Positions 16,652 through 27,221 are shown, counted from the stretch's first letter. The stretch: 64,000 nt of DNA from Paraburkholderia rhizosphaerae (GCF_004366595.1 NZ_SORE01000004.1:186001-250000), one strand, 5' to 3'. Notes: generated from the letters alone by a model not told the origin. A program made the numbers and translations.

Positions 16652-19600
16652 ATGTCCGACACCGCCGCCACCCCGCCACCGAATCTGTCATCGATCAATC
16701 CGCCTGTGGCGGCCGTCAAGGCCGGCCAGCGTTATGCCTTCGATGGCGCGCACGGCTCCGCCGACGCGCTGCTGGTCGCCCGTTATCACCTCGCGTACCA
16801 CGAACGGCTGCCGCTCATCGCGGTGGTCTGCGCGAGCGCGGTGGATGCGCAGCGCCTCGCGCAGGAAATCCCCTACTTCGCGCCGAATGCGCGCGTGCGG
16901 CTGCTGCCGGACTGGGAAACACTGCCGTACGACACGTTCTCGCCGCACCAGGATCTGGTCTCGGAACGGCTCGCGACGCTGCACGATCTCGGCGAAGGCC
17001 GCTGCGACATCCTGCTGGTGCCGGCCACCACCGCGCTGTACCGGATGCCGCCCGCTTCGTTCATGGCCGCCTACACGTTCGCGTTCGCGCAGGGCGAGCG
17101 GCTTGACGAAGCAAAGCTGAAGTCGCAACTCACGCTGGCCGGCTACGAACACGTGAGCCAGGTGATGCGGCCCGGCGAGTACTGCGTGCGCGGCTCGCTG
17201 ATCGACCTGTTCCCGATGGGTTCGCCGCTGCCGTACCGGCTCGATCTGTTCGACGATCAGGTCGACTCGATCCGCGCGTTCGATCCGGATACGCAGCGCA
17301 GCCTTTACCCGGTCCGCGACGTGCGCCTGCTGCCGGGCCGCGAGTTTCCGTTCGACGAAGCATCGCGCACTGCGTTTCGCAGCCGCTGGCGCGAGGTGTT
17401 CGAAGGCGACCCGAGCCGTGCATCCATTTACAAGGACATCGGCAATGGCGTGCCGTCGGCAGGCATCGAGTATTACCTGCCGCTGTTCTTCGAGGAAACC
17501 GCCACGCTCTTTCACTATCTGCCCGAAGGCTCGCATCTGGTGTTCGCGGGCGACCTCGACGCGGCGATCAAACGCTTTACCGCCGACACGCGGCAGCGCT
17601 TCAGCTTCCTGTCACACGATCGCGACCGGCCGATCCTCGAGCCGCAGCGGCTCTTTCTGTCGGACGAAGACTTCTTCACGCTCGCCAAACCGTTCGCGCG
17701 CCTCGTGCTGCCGTCGAAAGCGGAAGGCGGCTGGGCGTTGCCGCTGCCCAATCTCGCGCTCGACCGTCACGCGGACGATCCTGTGACCGCATTACGCGCG
17801 TATCTGGATACGACGCCGAATCGCGTGCTGTTCGCGGTCGAATCGGCGGGACGCCGCGAGACCATCGCGCAACTGCTCGCGGAACACGACCTGCGCGCCG
17901 GTTCCACCGATAGTTTCGACGCATGGCTTACCGAGGACGCGCGTTTCGCACTGGGCGTCGCGCCGCTCGCGAGCGGCTTCGCGCTGCCGGGCGAAGGCAT
18001 CGCGATCATCACCGAAACCGAACTTTACGGCCCGCTTGCGCGCCGTGCGGGACGCCGCCGCCAGGAGCAGGCAAGCAACGTCGACTCGATGGTGCGCGAT
18101 CTGTCGGAGCTCAAGGTCGGCGATCCGGTCGTGCATTCGCAGCACGGCATCGGCCGCTACATGGGCCTGGTCACGATGGATCTCGGCGAAGGCGAAACCG
18201 AGTTTCTGCACCTCGAATACGCGGGCGAAAGCAAGCTGTACGTGCCGGTTGCGCAATTGCATGTGATCTCCCGCTATAGCGGCGCGGACCCGGAAAGCGC
18301 GCCACTGCATGCGCTCGGCTCCGGCCAATGGGAAAAGGCCAAACGCAAGGCCGCGCAACAGATTCGCGATACGGCCGCCGAACTGCTCAACCTGTACGCA
18401 CGCCGCGCGGCGCGCGAAGGCCACGCATTCAAGCTCGATCCGCGCGACTACGTGAAATTCGCGGAAAGCTTCGGCTTCGAGGAAACGCCGGACCAGGCCG
18501 CCGCAATTGCGTCAGTGATCGGCGATATGACAAGCGGCAAGCCGATGGACCGGCTGGTCTGCGGCGACGTCGGCTTCGGCAAGACCGAAGTCGCGTTGCG
18601 CGCGGCCTTTATCGCGGTGATGGGCGGCAAACAGGTCGCACTGCTATCGCCGACCACGCTGCTCGCCGAACAGCATACGCAGACCTTCTCGGACCGCTTC
18701 TCCGACTGGCCGGTGCGCATCGTCGAGCTGTCGCGCTTCAGGACCGCGAAGGAAATCAGCAGCGCGATCCAGCAGATCAACGACGGCACTGTCGACATTG
18801 TGATCGGCACGCACAAGCTGCTTTCATCGGAAGTGCAATTCAAGCGGCTCGGGCTGGTGATCATCGACGAAGAGCATCGCTTCGGCGTGCGTCAAAAGGA
18901 AGCGCTGAAGGCGCTGCGCGCCGAAGTCGACGTGCTGACGCTCACCGCGACGCCGATTCCCCGCACGCTCGGCATGGCGCTCGAAGGCCTGCGCGATTTC
19001 TCGGTAATCGCGACCGCGCCGCAGAAGCGGCTCGCGATCAAAACCTTCGTGCGGCGCGAGGAAGACAGTGTGATCCGCGAGGCGATGCTGCGCGAATTGA
19101 AGCGCGGCGGCCAGGTGTACTTTCTGCATAACGAAGTGGAGACGATCGAGAATCGCCGCGCGATGCTCGAGGCGCTCGTTCCCGAAGCGCGCATTGCGGT
19201 CGCGCATGGACAGATGCACGAGCGCGAGCTGGAACGTGTGATGCGCGATTTCGTCGCGCAACGCGCGAACGTGCTGCTCTGTACGACGATTATCGAAACC
19301 GGCATCGACGTGCCGAGCGCGAACACCATTCTGATTCACCGCTCCGACAAGTTCGGCCTCGCGCAATTGCATCAGTTGCGCGGACGGGTCGGCCGTTCGC
19401 ATCACCAGGCGTACAGCTATCTGCTCGTGCATGATCCACAGGGGCTCACGAAACAGGCGCAGCGCCGGCTCGAGGCGATTCAGCAGATGGAAGAGCTCGG
19501 CGCCGGCTTCTATCTCGCGATGCACGACCTCGAAATTCGCGGCACGGGCGAAGTGCTCGGCGACAAGCAGTCCGGCGAGATTCACGAAATCGGCTTCCAG

Positions 19601-20152
19601 TTGTACACCGACATGCTGAACGACGCGGTGAAAGCGCTGAAAGACGGCAAGGAACCCGATCTCACCGCGCCGCTTGCGGCCACCACCGAAATCAATCTGC
19701 ACGCGCCGGCGATCCTGCCGGCCGACTACTGCGGCGACGTGCAGGAGCGGCTATCGCTGTACAAGCGTCTGGCCAATTGCGAACACAACGATTCGATCGA
19801 CGGCATTCAGGAAGAACTGATCGACCGCTTCGGCAAGCTGCCGCCGCAGGCGCACGCACTGGTCGAAACGCATCGGCTGCGCCTCGCCGCAAGGCCGCTT
19901 GGCATTTCGAAGATCGACGCCGGCGAAGCGGTGATCGCGCTGCAATTCATTCCGAATCCGCCAGTCGACGCGATGCGCATCATCGAGATGGTGCAAAAGC
20001 ACAAGCACATCAAACTTGCCGGCCAGGACAAACTGCGCATCGAGACGCGCAGCCCCGACCTCGCCGTGCGCGTCGCGACCGTCAAGGAAACGTTGCGTGC
20101 GCTCGGCGCGTCGTCGAAAGGCGCGGCCGGTCAGCGCGTGACCGCGCAGTAA
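16652..20152 (+). CDS. mfd: Transcription-repair coupling factor Mfd
   Basis: Mfd removes RNA polymerase stalled at DNA lesions and recruits UvrA. The protein has 1166 residues, the normal length. The N-terminal UvrB-like region is present (RVRLLPDWETLPYDTFSPHQDL near 85; FPMGSPLPYRLDLFDDQVDSIR near 190). The RNA polymerase-interacting CarD-like domain includes GDPVVHSQHGIGRYMGL near 490. The RecG-like translocase has Walker A GDVGFGKTEVA near 637, DEEH near 739, TATPIPRTL near 770 and GRVGRSHHQAYSY near 910. The C-terminal TRCF domain follows. It overlaps no gene, and the next gene starts 7 nt downstream. Confidence 0.98.
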   Translation: MSDTAATPPPNLSSINPPVAAVKAGQRYAFDGAHGSADALLVARYHLAYHERLPLIAVVCASAVDAQRLAQEIPYFAPNARVRLLPDWETLPYDTFSPHQDLVSERLATLHDLGEGRCDILLVPATTALYRMPPASFMAAYTFAFAQGERLDEAKLKSQLTLAGYEHVSQVMRPGEYCVRGSLIDLFPMGSPLPYRLDLFDDQVDSIRAFDPDTQRSLYPVRDVRLLPGREFPFDEASRTAFRSRWREVFEGDPSRASIYKDIGNGVPSAGIEYYLPLFFEETATLFHYLPEGSHLVFAGDLDAAIKRFTADTRQRFSFLSHDRDRPILEPQRLFLSDEDFFTLAKPFARLVLPSKAEGGWALPLPNLALDRHADDPVTALRAYLDTTPNRVLFAVESAGRRETIAQLLAEHDLRAGSTDSFDAWLTEDARFALGVAPLASGFALPGEGIAIITETELYGPLARRAGRRRQEQASNVDSMVRDLSELKVGDPVVHSQHGIGRYMGLVTMDLGEGETEFLHLEYAGESKLYVPVAQLHVISRYSGADPESAPLHALGSGQWEKAKRKAAQQIRDTAAELLNLYARRAAREGHAFKLDPRDYVKFAESFGFEETPDQAAAIASVIGDMTSGKPMDRLVCGDVGFGKTEVALRAAFIAVMGGKQVALLSPTTLLAEQHTQTFSDRFSDWPVRIVELSRFRTAKEISSAIQQINDGTVDIVIGTHKLLSSEVQFKRLGLVIIDEEHRFGVRQKEALKALRAEVDVLTLTATPIPRTLGMALEGLRDFSVIATAPQKRLAIKTFVRREEDSVIREAMLRELKRGGQVYFLHNEVETIENRRAMLEALVPEARIAVAHGQMHERELERVMRDFVAQRANVLLCTTIIETGIDVPSANTILIHRSDKFGLAQLHQLRGRVGRSHHQAYSYLLVHDPQGLTKQAQRRLEAIQQMEELGAGFYLAMHDLEIRGTGEVLGDKQSGEIHEIGFQLYTDMLNDAVKALKDGKEPDLTAPLAATTEINLHAPAILPADYCGDVQERLSLYKRLANCEHNDSIDGIQEELIDRFGKLPPQAHALVETHRLRLAARPLGISKIDAGEAVIALQFIPNPPVDAMRIIEMVQKHKHIKLAGQDKLRIETRSPDLAVRVATVKETLRALGASSKGAAGQRVTAQ

Positions 20153-20159
20153 AACGGCG

Positions 20160-21518
20160 ATGAGCGGCCGATCCGCCAGCGGCAAGCGCGCCCAGCGCAC
20201 AAAGGTTCTGCACGCAACCGCGGATGCGGATGAACCGCTCGCCGCACGGACCGCTTCGATCGTCGATCTGCTGACGCGCCTCGTGCGTATCCCGAGCCGC
20301 GGCGGAATCGACCCGACCGCGCCGGTACTCGAATGCATCGAGCAATGGTTTGCGCGGCATGCACCCGCGTTGCCGTGCACGCGCGTGATGTCCGCGCGCG
20401 GCGAACCGCTCGGACTGTATGTGCAAGTGTGCGGCACCGCGCCAACGCGGGCGGCAAACAATTCTTCTGACAAAAGCGCGGCCAGCACGCGTTATTACGT
20501 GCTAAACGCGACGCTCGACACCGCGGGTTTCGGCGATGAATCGGTCTGGACGCACCCGCCGCTTGCCGCACACATCGTCGACGGCTGGCTATACGGCCGC
20601 GGCGCGGCCGATAGCAAAGCTGGCGCCGCGCTCTTTGCGCATCTACTGGCAGCGCTTTCACACCGTACCGCCGAATTCGCCGGACGCATCGGCCTGTTGC
20701 TCGATCTCGACGAACATACCGGCCGCTTCGGCGGCGCGCGTGCGTTTTTCGACAACACCGGCAATATTGACAGCACTGGCAATCAAATCATCGGCGCAGG
20801 CCGCTGCGACCCACCTCGCCCTGACGGCGTCCTGATCGGCTACCCCGGGCACGCGCGCCTGATGGTCGGCGCCCGCGGCTTTCTGCGTGCGCGGCTCGTC
20901 GTGCACGGCATCGCCGCGCATTCGGGCAGCGGCAGTTCGCGCGGCCTCAACGCGGCGGTGCGCGGCGCCGCGCTCGCGAACGCATTACACGATATACCGC
21001 TACCCGCGATTGACGATGCGACTTTTAACCGCCAGGCACAATTGACCGTGACCGGCATCCGATCGGGAGACGGTGCGTTCACGGCGGTACCGGACCGGTG
21101 CGAAGTCACAATCGATATCCGGCTCACACCCCGTTTCGATGCGCGGCACGCGCGCAGCCTGATCGCCGATGCAGTGCGCGCGCATGACATCGCCTATACG
21201 GCTAGTCCTGCAAATAATCTATTGACGGACATCGAATGGATCGATGGTTGGCCCGCTTATCGTGTGCCCGATAGCCATCCGATGATCACCGCGTTGTGCA
21301 AAGCGGCACAGCACAGATTCGGTGCGGCGCCATCGTGCGAAGTGGCCGGCCCTTCGAATATCGGCAACTACCTGGCGTCGCTATCAATCCCTGCACTATG
21401 CGGCTTCGGCCCGCGCGGCGAACAGTTTCACGCAAACGATGAGCGTGTCGACCTGTCAAGCATCGCGCCCGTCTATCAAATCTACGAAGACACACTGCTC
21501 GAATTGCTTCGCGCTTAA
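20160..21518 (+). CDS. M20-family hydrolase with altered metal-site residues
   Basis: This 452-residue protein has the ArgE/DapE/CPG2 fold by sequence: catalytic domain, a dimerisation domain (VVGARGFLRARLVVHGIAAHSG, about 230-350), then return to the catalytic domain. Compared with the usual ligands: the first His of GHxD is Thr here (LNATLDT); the bridging Asp is kept (GRGAADSK); the catalytic Glu is kept but the ligand Glu is His (LDEHTGRFGG); the GEPT Glu is Tyr (IGYPG); the last His is kept (GEQFHANDE). DEH and GYPG may be a subfamily feature; the His-to-Thr change stands out. It follows mfd by 7 nt and precedes argE, which has its own promoter. Substrate unknown; it could be inactive or use a different metal set. 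Confidence 0.78.
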   Translation: MSGRSASGKRAQRTKVLHATADADEPLAARTASIVDLLTRLVRIPSRGGIDPTAPVLECIEQWFARHAPALPCTRVMSARGEPLGLYVQVCGTAPTRAANNSSDKSAASTRYYVLNATLDTAGFGDESVWTHPPLAAHIVDGWLYGRGAADSKAGAALFAHLLAALSHRTAEFAGRIGLLLDLDEHTGRFGGARAFFDNTGNIDSTGNQIIGAGRCDPPRPDGVLIGYPGHARLMVGARGFLRARLVVHGIAAHSGSGSSRGLNAAVRGAALANALHDIPLPAIDDATFNRQAQLTVTGIRSGDGAFTAVPDRCEVTIDIRLTPRFDARHARSLIADAVRAHDIAYTASPANNLLTDIEWIDGWPAYRVPDSHPMITALCKAAQHRFGAAPSCEVAGPSNIGNYLASLSIPALCGFGPRGEQFHANDERVDLSSIAPVYQIYEDTLLELLRA

Positions 21519-21588
21519 GCCGCGCGATGTGTGTTTTATGCTGCGACGCGCAACCGGCCCGCGCAACGCGCGATCAATATGCGGCATT

Positions 21589-21617
21589 TTGGCTTATTAA
21601 GGGTTTTTGGGTATGAT
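21589..21617 (+). promoter_or_regulatory. Predicted sigma-70 promoter of argE
   Basis: TTGGCT (21589-21594), a 17-nt spacer and TATGAT (21612-21617) lie 30 nt before the argE ATG, giving a short leader of about 24 nt. The site is in the gap after the preceding M20 gene. Confidence 0.65.
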
Positions 21618-21647
21618 CGGGCAGACAATCAAGCCGGAGTCCCCGTC

Positions 21648-22928
21648 ATGTCCCAGGTCGCTGAATCAGCAGCTCAGCCCGCACGAATGTCCTCTCCATC
21701 CGCGTCCGACGCTTCTGAATCCGGCCTCTCTTCTCAAGCCAATTCCCGTACTGCACCGCTTTCGCTGCCGTGGGTCGAACGTCTTGTGTCATTCGATACC
21801 GTTAGTCGTAATCCGAATCTCAGCCTGATTGAAACCGTGCGCGACGCATTGCGTAAGCAGGGCATCGACGCGACGCTCACGCATGGCGACGGCGGCACAT
21901 GGGCGAATTTATTCGCAACGATCCCAGCGCACGACGGCGAAACGAACGGCGGCGTCGTATTGTCCGGACATACGGATGTGGTGCCGGTCGATGGCCAGAA
22001 GTGGGACAGTGACCCGTTCCGGCCGGAAGTGCGAGACGGCAAGCTATACGGCCGCGGCACCTGCGACATGAAGGGTTTTATCGGAGCAGCGCTGACGGCC
22101 GTGCCCGATATGCAACGCGCAAAGCTCGCGCGGCCCATTCATCTCGCCCTCTCGTTCGGCGAAGAAGTGGGCTGCGTCGGCGCGCCGCTGCTGATCGAAG
22201 ATCTGATCAAACGCGGCATCAAGCCCGAAGGATGTATCGTCGGCGAGCCGACCAGCATGCGGCCGATCATCGCGCACAAGGGCATCAACGTGTACCAGTG
22301 TTGCGTGCGCGGCCAGGCCGCGCATTCGTCGCTCACGCCACAGGGCCTGAATGCGATTGAATATGCGGCGCGTCTGATCTGCCATATCCGCGACATCGCG
22401 GACCAGTTCCGCGAACAAGGGCCTTTCGACGAACTCTACGACGTACCGTTTACCACCGCGCAAACGAGCACGATCGAAGGCGGCAACGCCGTCAACACGG
22501 TGCCGGCCGAATGCCGCTTTGCATTCGAGTTCCGCAATCTGCCGACCCTCAACCCCGAACCGATCTTTGCTCGCATCGAGCAATACGCTCGCGAGACACT
22601 GCTGCCAAAAATGAAGCGCGAGCATGAGGCCGCCGCGATCGAATTCACGAAAGTCGCCGCCGCGCCCGGACTCGATGCGGCCGAGCAGGCCGCGATTACG
22701 CAACTCGTGCGCGCGCTCACCGCGCATCGCGACAAGCATAAGGTCGCTTACGCGACGGAAGCTGGCCTTTTCTCTCGCGCAGGCATTCCGAGCATCGTCT
22801 GCGGGCCGGGCGACATCCAGCAGGCGCACAAGGCCAACGAATTCGTCGCACTCGATCAGCTCGCGCAATGCGAGCGCTTTCTCGGCAAGTTCATTCACAG
22901 CATGTCGATCGACGCACACACGCGCTGA
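21648..22928 (+). CDS. argE: Acetylornithine deacetylase
   Basis: ArgE hydrolyses N-acetylornithine to ornithine in arginine synthesis. From ATG 21648 (MSQVAESAA, GGAG upstream) the protein has 426 residues. Unlike its upstream neighbour it has all M20 ligands: GHTDVVP (His, Asp), GRGTCDMKG (bridging Asp), SFGEEVGC (catalytic and ligand Glu), VGEPTSM (ligand Glu) and the distal His in IQQAHKANE. The first 45 residues are Ser/Ala rich and probably flexible. The tandem arrangement with another M20 gene suggests an old duplication or recruitment, although the two are very different in sequence. Confidence 0.93.
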   Translation: MSQVAESAAQPARMSSPSASDASESGLSSQANSRTAPLSLPWVERLVSFDTVSRNPNLSLIETVRDALRKQGIDATLTHGDGGTWANLFATIPAHDGETNGGVVLSGHTDVVPVDGQKWDSDPFRPEVRDGKLYGRGTCDMKGFIGAALTAVPDMQRAKLARPIHLALSFGEEVGCVGAPLLIEDLIKRGIKPEGCIVGEPTSMRPIIAHKGINVYQCCVRGQAAHSSLTPQGLNAIEYAARLICHIRDIADQFREQGPFDELYDVPFTTAQTSTIEGGNAVNTVPAECRFAFEFRNLPTLNPEPIFARIEQYARETLLPKMKREHEAAAIEFTKVAAAPGLDAAEQAAITQLVRALTAHRDKHKVAYATEAGLFSRAGIPSIVCGPGDIQQAHKANEFVALDQLAQCERFLGKFIHSMSIDAHTR

Positions 22929-22982
22929 CTCCGGCTCAAGCCGCAGACGTCTCCACGAACACAACCCAGATACGCTCACGCC

Positions 22983-24005
22983 ATGTCCACCGCCATCCAG
23001 CAGCACACCGACCACACGATCGACGGCGAGCCGATTCCGACGCTCGATGCGATCGCCTCGCAGCATTTTGCGTTGACGCCGTGGGTCGTGCGAACGCCGG
23101 TGTTCGACCGGATGGACTTCCCGACACTCGAAGGCACGCTCGTCAACTTCAAGTTCGAGTTACTGCAGGCCGGCGGCAGCTTCAAGGCGCGCGGCGCGTT
23201 TACGAACCTGCTGGCGCTCGATGAACCGCAACGTAGCGCGGGCGTGACCTGCGTGTCCGGCGGCAATCATGCGATCGCAGTCGCTTATGCGGCGATGCGG
23301 CTTGGCATTAGCGCGAAAGTCGTGGTGTTCCGTTCGGCGAATCCGGCGCGCATCGCGTTGTGCCGGCAGTTTCGCGCGGAAGTAGTCGTCGCGGAAAATC
23401 CGGTCGAAGCGTTCGAGATCGTGCGCCGCATCGAAGCGGAAGAAGGCCGCTACTTCGTGCACCCGTTCAACGGTTACCGGACCGTGCTCGGCACCGCGAC
23501 GCTCGGCTACGAATGGGCGACGCAAACGCCGGACCTCGACGCGGTGATCGTGCCGATCGGCGGCGGCGGACTCGCGGCCGGCGTATCGACCGCACTGCGG
23601 CTCGCAAATCCGCGCGTCCATGTGTACGGCGTCGAACCCGAAGGCTCCGATGTGATGAGTCGCAGCTTCGCGGCGAACCATACCGTGAAGATGGGCCATA
23701 TGCATTCGATCGCCGATTCGCTGATGTCGCCGCACACCGAGCAATACAGCTACGAACTGTGCCGCCGGCATATCGACCGGCTCGTGACCGTCTCGGACGA
23801 CCAGCTGCGCGCGGCGATGCTCACGTTGTTCGCGCAACTGAAACTGGCGGTCGAGCCCGCTTGCGCGGCGGCGACCGCCGCGTTGCTCGGACCGTTGCGC
23901 GAAACACTGCAGGGCAAACGCGTCGGCGTCCTGCTATGCGGTACCAACACCGATACCCTCACGTTCGCGACGCATATCGAGCGCGCACGCTCGACGCAGG
24001 CATAG
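22983..24005 (+). CDS. PLP-dependent threonine/serine dehydratase family protein
   Basis: This fold-type II PLP enzyme has 340 residues. The Schiff-base lysine is Lys68 in SFKARGA, the substrate loop is [14 protein letters not shown] (91-104), and the phosphate-binding glycine loop is [10 protein letters not shown] (191-200). It lacks the C-terminal ACT-like regulatory domain of biosynthetic IlvA, so it resembles catabolic threonine dehydratases or serine/threo-3-hydroxyaspartate dehydratases. It starts 54 nt after argE without an obvious Shine-Dalgarno, and ends before a hairpin. The amino-acid substrate cannot be settled from sequence. Confidence 0.87.
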   Translation: MSTAIQQHTDHTIDGEPIPTLDAIASQHFALTPWVVRTPVFDRMDFPTLEGTLVNFKFELLQAGGSFKARGAFTNLLALDEPQRSAGVTCVSGGNHAIAVAYAAMRLGISAKVVVFRSANPARIALCRQFRAEVVVAENPVEAFEIVRRIEAEEGRYFVHPFNGYRTVLGTATLGYEWATQTPDLDAVIVPIGGGGLAAGVSTALRLANPRVHVYGVEPEGSDVMSRSFAANHTVKMGHMHSIADSLMSPHTEQYSYELCRRHIDRLVTVSDDQLRAAMLTLFAQLKLAVEPACAAATAALLGPLRETLQGKRVGVLLCGTNTDTLTFATHIERARSTQA

Positions 24006-24015
24006 GACGCGCGGT

Positions 24016-24048
24016 AAAAACCGGGGTAAGCGCTCCTACCCCGTTTGC
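24016..24048 (+). terminator. Hairpin terminator after the dehydratase gene
   Basis: The stem CGGGGTA/TACCCCG (24022-24028 with 24037-24043) starts about 15 nt past the stop. The following T tract is short (GTTTG), so termination may be incomplete. Confidence 0.55.
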
Positions 24049-24096
24049 CTGATCGTTCGCTATCATGCGTGCATTGACCACCAGGAGAGATGCCTT

Positions 24097-24537
24097 ATGA
24101 GCATGATCAAGGAATTCAAGGAATTCGCCCTCAAGGGCAACGTGATGGATCTGGCAGTCGGGGTGATTATCGGCGGCGCGTTTTCCACCATCGTCAATTC
24201 TGTGGTGAAAGATCTGATCATGCCGGTTATCGGCGTCGTAACCGGCGGCCTCGATTTCTCGAACCTGTTTATTCTGCTCGGTCATATTCCCGACAACTAC
24301 AAGGGCAACCCAAGCTCATACAAGGACTTGCAGACGGCGGGCGTCGCGGTATTCGGCTATGGCTCGTTCATCACGGCCGTGATCAACTTCGCAATTCTCG
24401 CGTTCATCATCTTTCTGATGGTGAAATTCATCAACAACCTGCGCAGGCCGGCCGAAGCGGCGCCGCCGCCCGCGCCGCCGGAAGACACGCTGTTGCTGCG
24501 GGAAATCCGCGATTCGCTGAAGAGCGCGCCGCGCTAG
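24097..24537 (+). CDS. mscL: Large-conductance mechanosensitive channel MscL
   Basis: MscL opens under membrane tension to release solutes on osmotic downshock. The 146-residue protein has the N-terminal amphipathic helix [25 protein letters not shown]1 at about 16-45, a periplasmic loop with [19 protein letters not shown]2 at about 84-110, and a cytoplasmic helix rich in Pro/Ala before [14 protein letters not shown]. The ATG 24097 has AGGAGA upstream. Its stop codon overlaps the stop of the convergent hybrid kinase gene. Confidence 0.97.
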   Translation: MSMIKEFKEFALKGNVMDLAVGVIIGGAFSTIVNSVVKDLIMPVIGVVTGGLDFSNLFILLGHIPDNYKGNPSSYKDLQTAGVAVFGYGSFITAVINFAILAFIIFLMVKFINNLRRPAEAAPPPAPPEDTLLLREIRDSLKSAPR

Positions 24538-26525
24538 GCGCTTGCGCCGTCGCTCGCGGTCTTTTGCGCCTTCGCGTCCGCCGCGCTCTCGATCGCCTTC
24601 TCGAGCTGCGTGAAATTGACCGGCTTGGTCAGATGCGCGTTAAAGCCCGCGTCGAGGCAACGGCGGATATCCTCGTCGGTACCGAAGCCGGTCAGCGCAA
24701 TGGCCGGCACATCGGAGCGCTCGCGAAACGCGCGGACGAAATCGATGCCGGTGCCATCCGGCAAACCGACATCGCTGACGATCAGATCGAACGAAGCCGT
24801 TTGCGTCGCCGCAAGCGCGTCCGCGACGCGCCCGACGACGGTCACTTCGTGCCCGAGTGTGCGAATCAGCTGCGCCATCACCTCGGCGGTATCTTCGTGG
24901 TCTTCGATCATCAGGATCGACAGCGCGCCGGCCGGGTAGCCGATCGATGCGTCCGCAACGACCGGCTTGTCCGCCGGCGGCTCCGCGGTCGGCAGTGTAA
25001 TCGTGAATGTCGCGCCGCAATGCGCGCCGGGACTATATGCGGTGACCGTGCCGCCGTGCGCATCGGTTAGCGCTTTCGTGATCGCCAGGCCGAGCCCGAG
25101 GCCGCCGAACTGCCGCGACATATTCTGGCTGCCCTGCTCGAACGCATTGAACAGCTTGCCTATCTGCGCAGGCTCGATACCGACGCCGGTATCCTCGACT
25201 GAAATCTGCAAGTGCATCCGCTCGTCGCGGGTACGCACGTAAATATGGCCGCCGTCCGGCGTGAACTTCGCCGCGTTACGGATCAGATTCCACAGCATCT
25301 GCTGCAGCCGCGCGCGGTCGCCGAGCACATAGTGATGACGGGCCGCCTTGTCGACGTGCACGTCCTGCTGCTTCACCTGAATTTCGCTGCGAAAGAGTTC
25401 GAGCACGCTGTCGATCACCTCGTGCACGTCGACGGTTTCGTGCGCGAGGCGCAGCTTGCCGTTCGCGACACGCGTCAGATCGAGCAGATCGTCGATCAAC
25501 CGCGCTTCCAGTTCGACGTTGCGGCGGATCATCGCGATGCCCGAGCGCGCCGATTCGGGTAGCCCCGGAATCATCTCGACCATCCGCGCGCCGGCCAGCA
25601 CCGGCGTCAGCGGCGTGCGCAGCTCGTGCGACAGCATCGCGAGAAAGCGGTCCTTCGCGCGGTTCGCTTCTTCGGCGAGCTGGCGCGCGGTCTGCTCCGA
25701 CTCGAGCAGCCGCTCGCGCTCCTCGATCGCCTCGCGCTGCGAATGGACGTCCGTGCAACTGCCGAACCACTTGCTGACCGTGCCGTCCGCATCGCGCATT
25801 GCGACGATGCGCGTATCGAACCAGCGCCACGCGCCGTCATGCCGGCGAATGCGCAACTCGTGCCGGTATTCGGAGGTGCCGCTGCGCACGGTTTTCAGCC
25901 ACGTGCGGCGGACTTCCTCGCGATCGTCCGGATGCACCGCGTCGAGCCATGCGAGCCCGAGCGAAGCGGCGCTATCGAGGCCGGTGTAGTCGAACCACTG
26001 CTTCGACACGAAGTCGCATGCGCCGCTCGTGTTGCAGGTCAGCACGAGGTGCGGCAGCGCTTCGGACAGCGTCCTGTAGTGCTCTTCGCGATCGCGCAGC
26101 ATCAACGCTTCGGCGGAGGCCCGTTGCAGCCGCACCTGCGACAGCACGCGCTCGACCGCTTCCGGCAGATAGTCGAGATAGTCGCCCGCCTTCGGCACGA
26201 CATCGGACACCCCCGAGCGCAACGCCTCGATCACGCGCGATTCGTCAGTGAAGCCGGTGACGAGAATAGCCGGCACGCGCACGCCCTCGCTGCGCAGCCG
26301 GCGGAAGAAGTCGAGGCCTGTTTCCGCGCCGGTCAACTGATAGTCGAGCACGAGCAGGTCAGGCGCGCTCTCGGCGATGCGTGCGCGCGCCGCGCCAACG
26401 CCCGCGCACAGCGCGACCTTGCAGCCGGCGCGTTCGAGCGACTTGCGGGCGAGCCGCAGGATACCCTCGTCATCGTCGACGACGAGCACATGCGCCGTGG
26501 GCAACGTGGATACGTCTTGTGTCAT
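24534..26525 (-). CDS. Hybrid sensor kinase: REC-PAS-HisKA-HATPase-REC
   Basis: This cytoplasmic hybrid kinase of 663 residues has, in order: receiver 1 with Asp61 (VLDYQLTG); a PAS domain at about 147-262 ([16 protein letters not shown] to WFGSCTDV); a coiled linker; HisKA with His300 ([11 protein letters not shown]); an ATPase domain with [15 protein letters not shown] and GLGLGLAI; and receiver 2 with Asp585 ([10 protein letters not shown]). No membrane segment is seen. A receiver at both ends and the lack of an output domain fit a phosphorelay hub. It is the last of three same-strand signalling genes. Confidence 0.92.
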   Translation of the reverse strand: MTQDVSTLPTAHVLVVDDDEGILRLARKSLERAGCKVALCAGVGAARARIAESAPDLLVLDYQLTGAETGLDFFRRLRSEGVRVPAILVTGFTDESRVIEALRSGVSDVVPKAGDYLDYLPEAVERVLSQVRLQRASAEALMLRDREEHYRTLSEALPHLVLTCNTSGACDFVSKQWFDYTGLDSAASLGLAWLDAVHPDDREEVRRTWLKTVRSGTSEYRHELRIRRHDGAWRWFDTRIVAMRDADGTVSKWFGSCTDVHSQREAIEERERLLESEQTARQLAEEANRAKDRFLAMLSHELRTPLTPVLAGARMVEMIPGLPESARSGIAMIRRNVELEARLIDDLLDLTRVANGKLRLAHETVDVHEVIDSVLELFRSEIQVKQQDVHVDKAARHHYVLGDRARLQQMLWNLIRNAAKFTPDGGHIYVRTRDERMHLQISVEDTGVGIEPAQIGKLFNAFEQGSQNMSRQFGGLGLGLAITKALTDAHGGTVTAYSPGAHCGATFTITLPTAEPPADKPVVADASIGYPAGALSILMIEDHEDTAEVMAQLIRTLGHEVTVVGRVADALAATQTASFDLIVSDVGLPDGTGIDFVRAFRERSDVPAIALTGFGTDEDIRRCLDAGFNAHLTKPVNFTQLEKAIESAADAKAQKTASDGASA

Positions 26526-26661
26526 GCTGGTTCTTCGTTGTGTGTGCTGTCGATGACCGGCGTCGGGTTCAAGCTCAGGTTCGGGTGCAGGTCGCTGTGC
26601 GCAGCCCGCGCGCCCAGAAGCGCGGCGCGGACCGTTGTTACCCGAAGGACAGCGCGCGCCG

Positions 26662-27153
26662 TCATGCGACGATCATCCGGTGCCCCGGCGGCAGCTTAAC
26701 CACTTGCAGGAAGAAACCGAGCCGGCGCACCGCTTCGATAAACGCATCGTATTCGACCGGCTTCGTGATATAGACATTGCAGCCGAGTTCGTAGCAGCGC
26801 TCGATTTCCCGTGGATCATCGGTCGTCGTCAATACGATGACCGGCATCGCCGCAGTCGAAGGCGACTCCTTCAGCCGCCGCAGCACCTCGAAGCCGTCGA
26901 CGCGCGGCATCTTCAGATCGAGCAGCACGACGTAGTTCGTCAGATCGTCGCGCGGCGGATACTTGCCGATGTGTTCGCCGAGCGGCCGGTCGCCGAAGAA
27001 GTAATCGAGCGCCTGCTGGCCGTCCGCGAACCTGACGAAGCCATTCGAAATGCCGGCCCGGCGCAGGTTGCGCTCGACGAGCGTCGCGTGCCCGTCGTCG
27101 TCCTCGACTAGCACGATGCCCACCGTCTTGCCGCCCCCTTCCGAACCTGTCAT
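26662..27153 (-). CDS. Single-domain response regulator (Rcp1-like)
   Basis: This 163-residue receiver has no attached output domain. The acidic pocket is EDDD near residues 17-20, the phospho-acceptor is Asp79 (VVLLDLKMPRVDG), the conserved Thr is in IVLTTTDD and the Lys is in YITKPVEYDAF. Its length and the insert YFFGDRPLGEHIGKYPPRDD between alpha-2 and beta-3 are typical of Rcp1-type regulators that partner with phytochrome-like kinases. ATG 27153 has AGGAAAC upstream. It lies between the CHASE3-like kinase and the hybrid kinase, suggesting it shuttles phosphate between them; that is inference. Confidence 0.9.
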   Translation of the reverse strand: MTGSEGGGKTVGIVLVEDDDGHATLVERNLRRAGISNGFVRFADGQQALDYFFGDRPLGEHIGKYPPRDDLTNYVVLLDLKMPRVDGFEVLRRLKESPSTAAMPVIVLTTTDDPREIERCYELGCNVYITKPVEYDAFIEAVRRLGFFLQVVKLPPGHRMIVA

Positions 27154-27221
27154 GTTTCCTCCAACGATAGCCGCCTGTTGTTGTGCGTCACTTGCGCGTC
27201 ACTTGTTGCATCACGATACGC

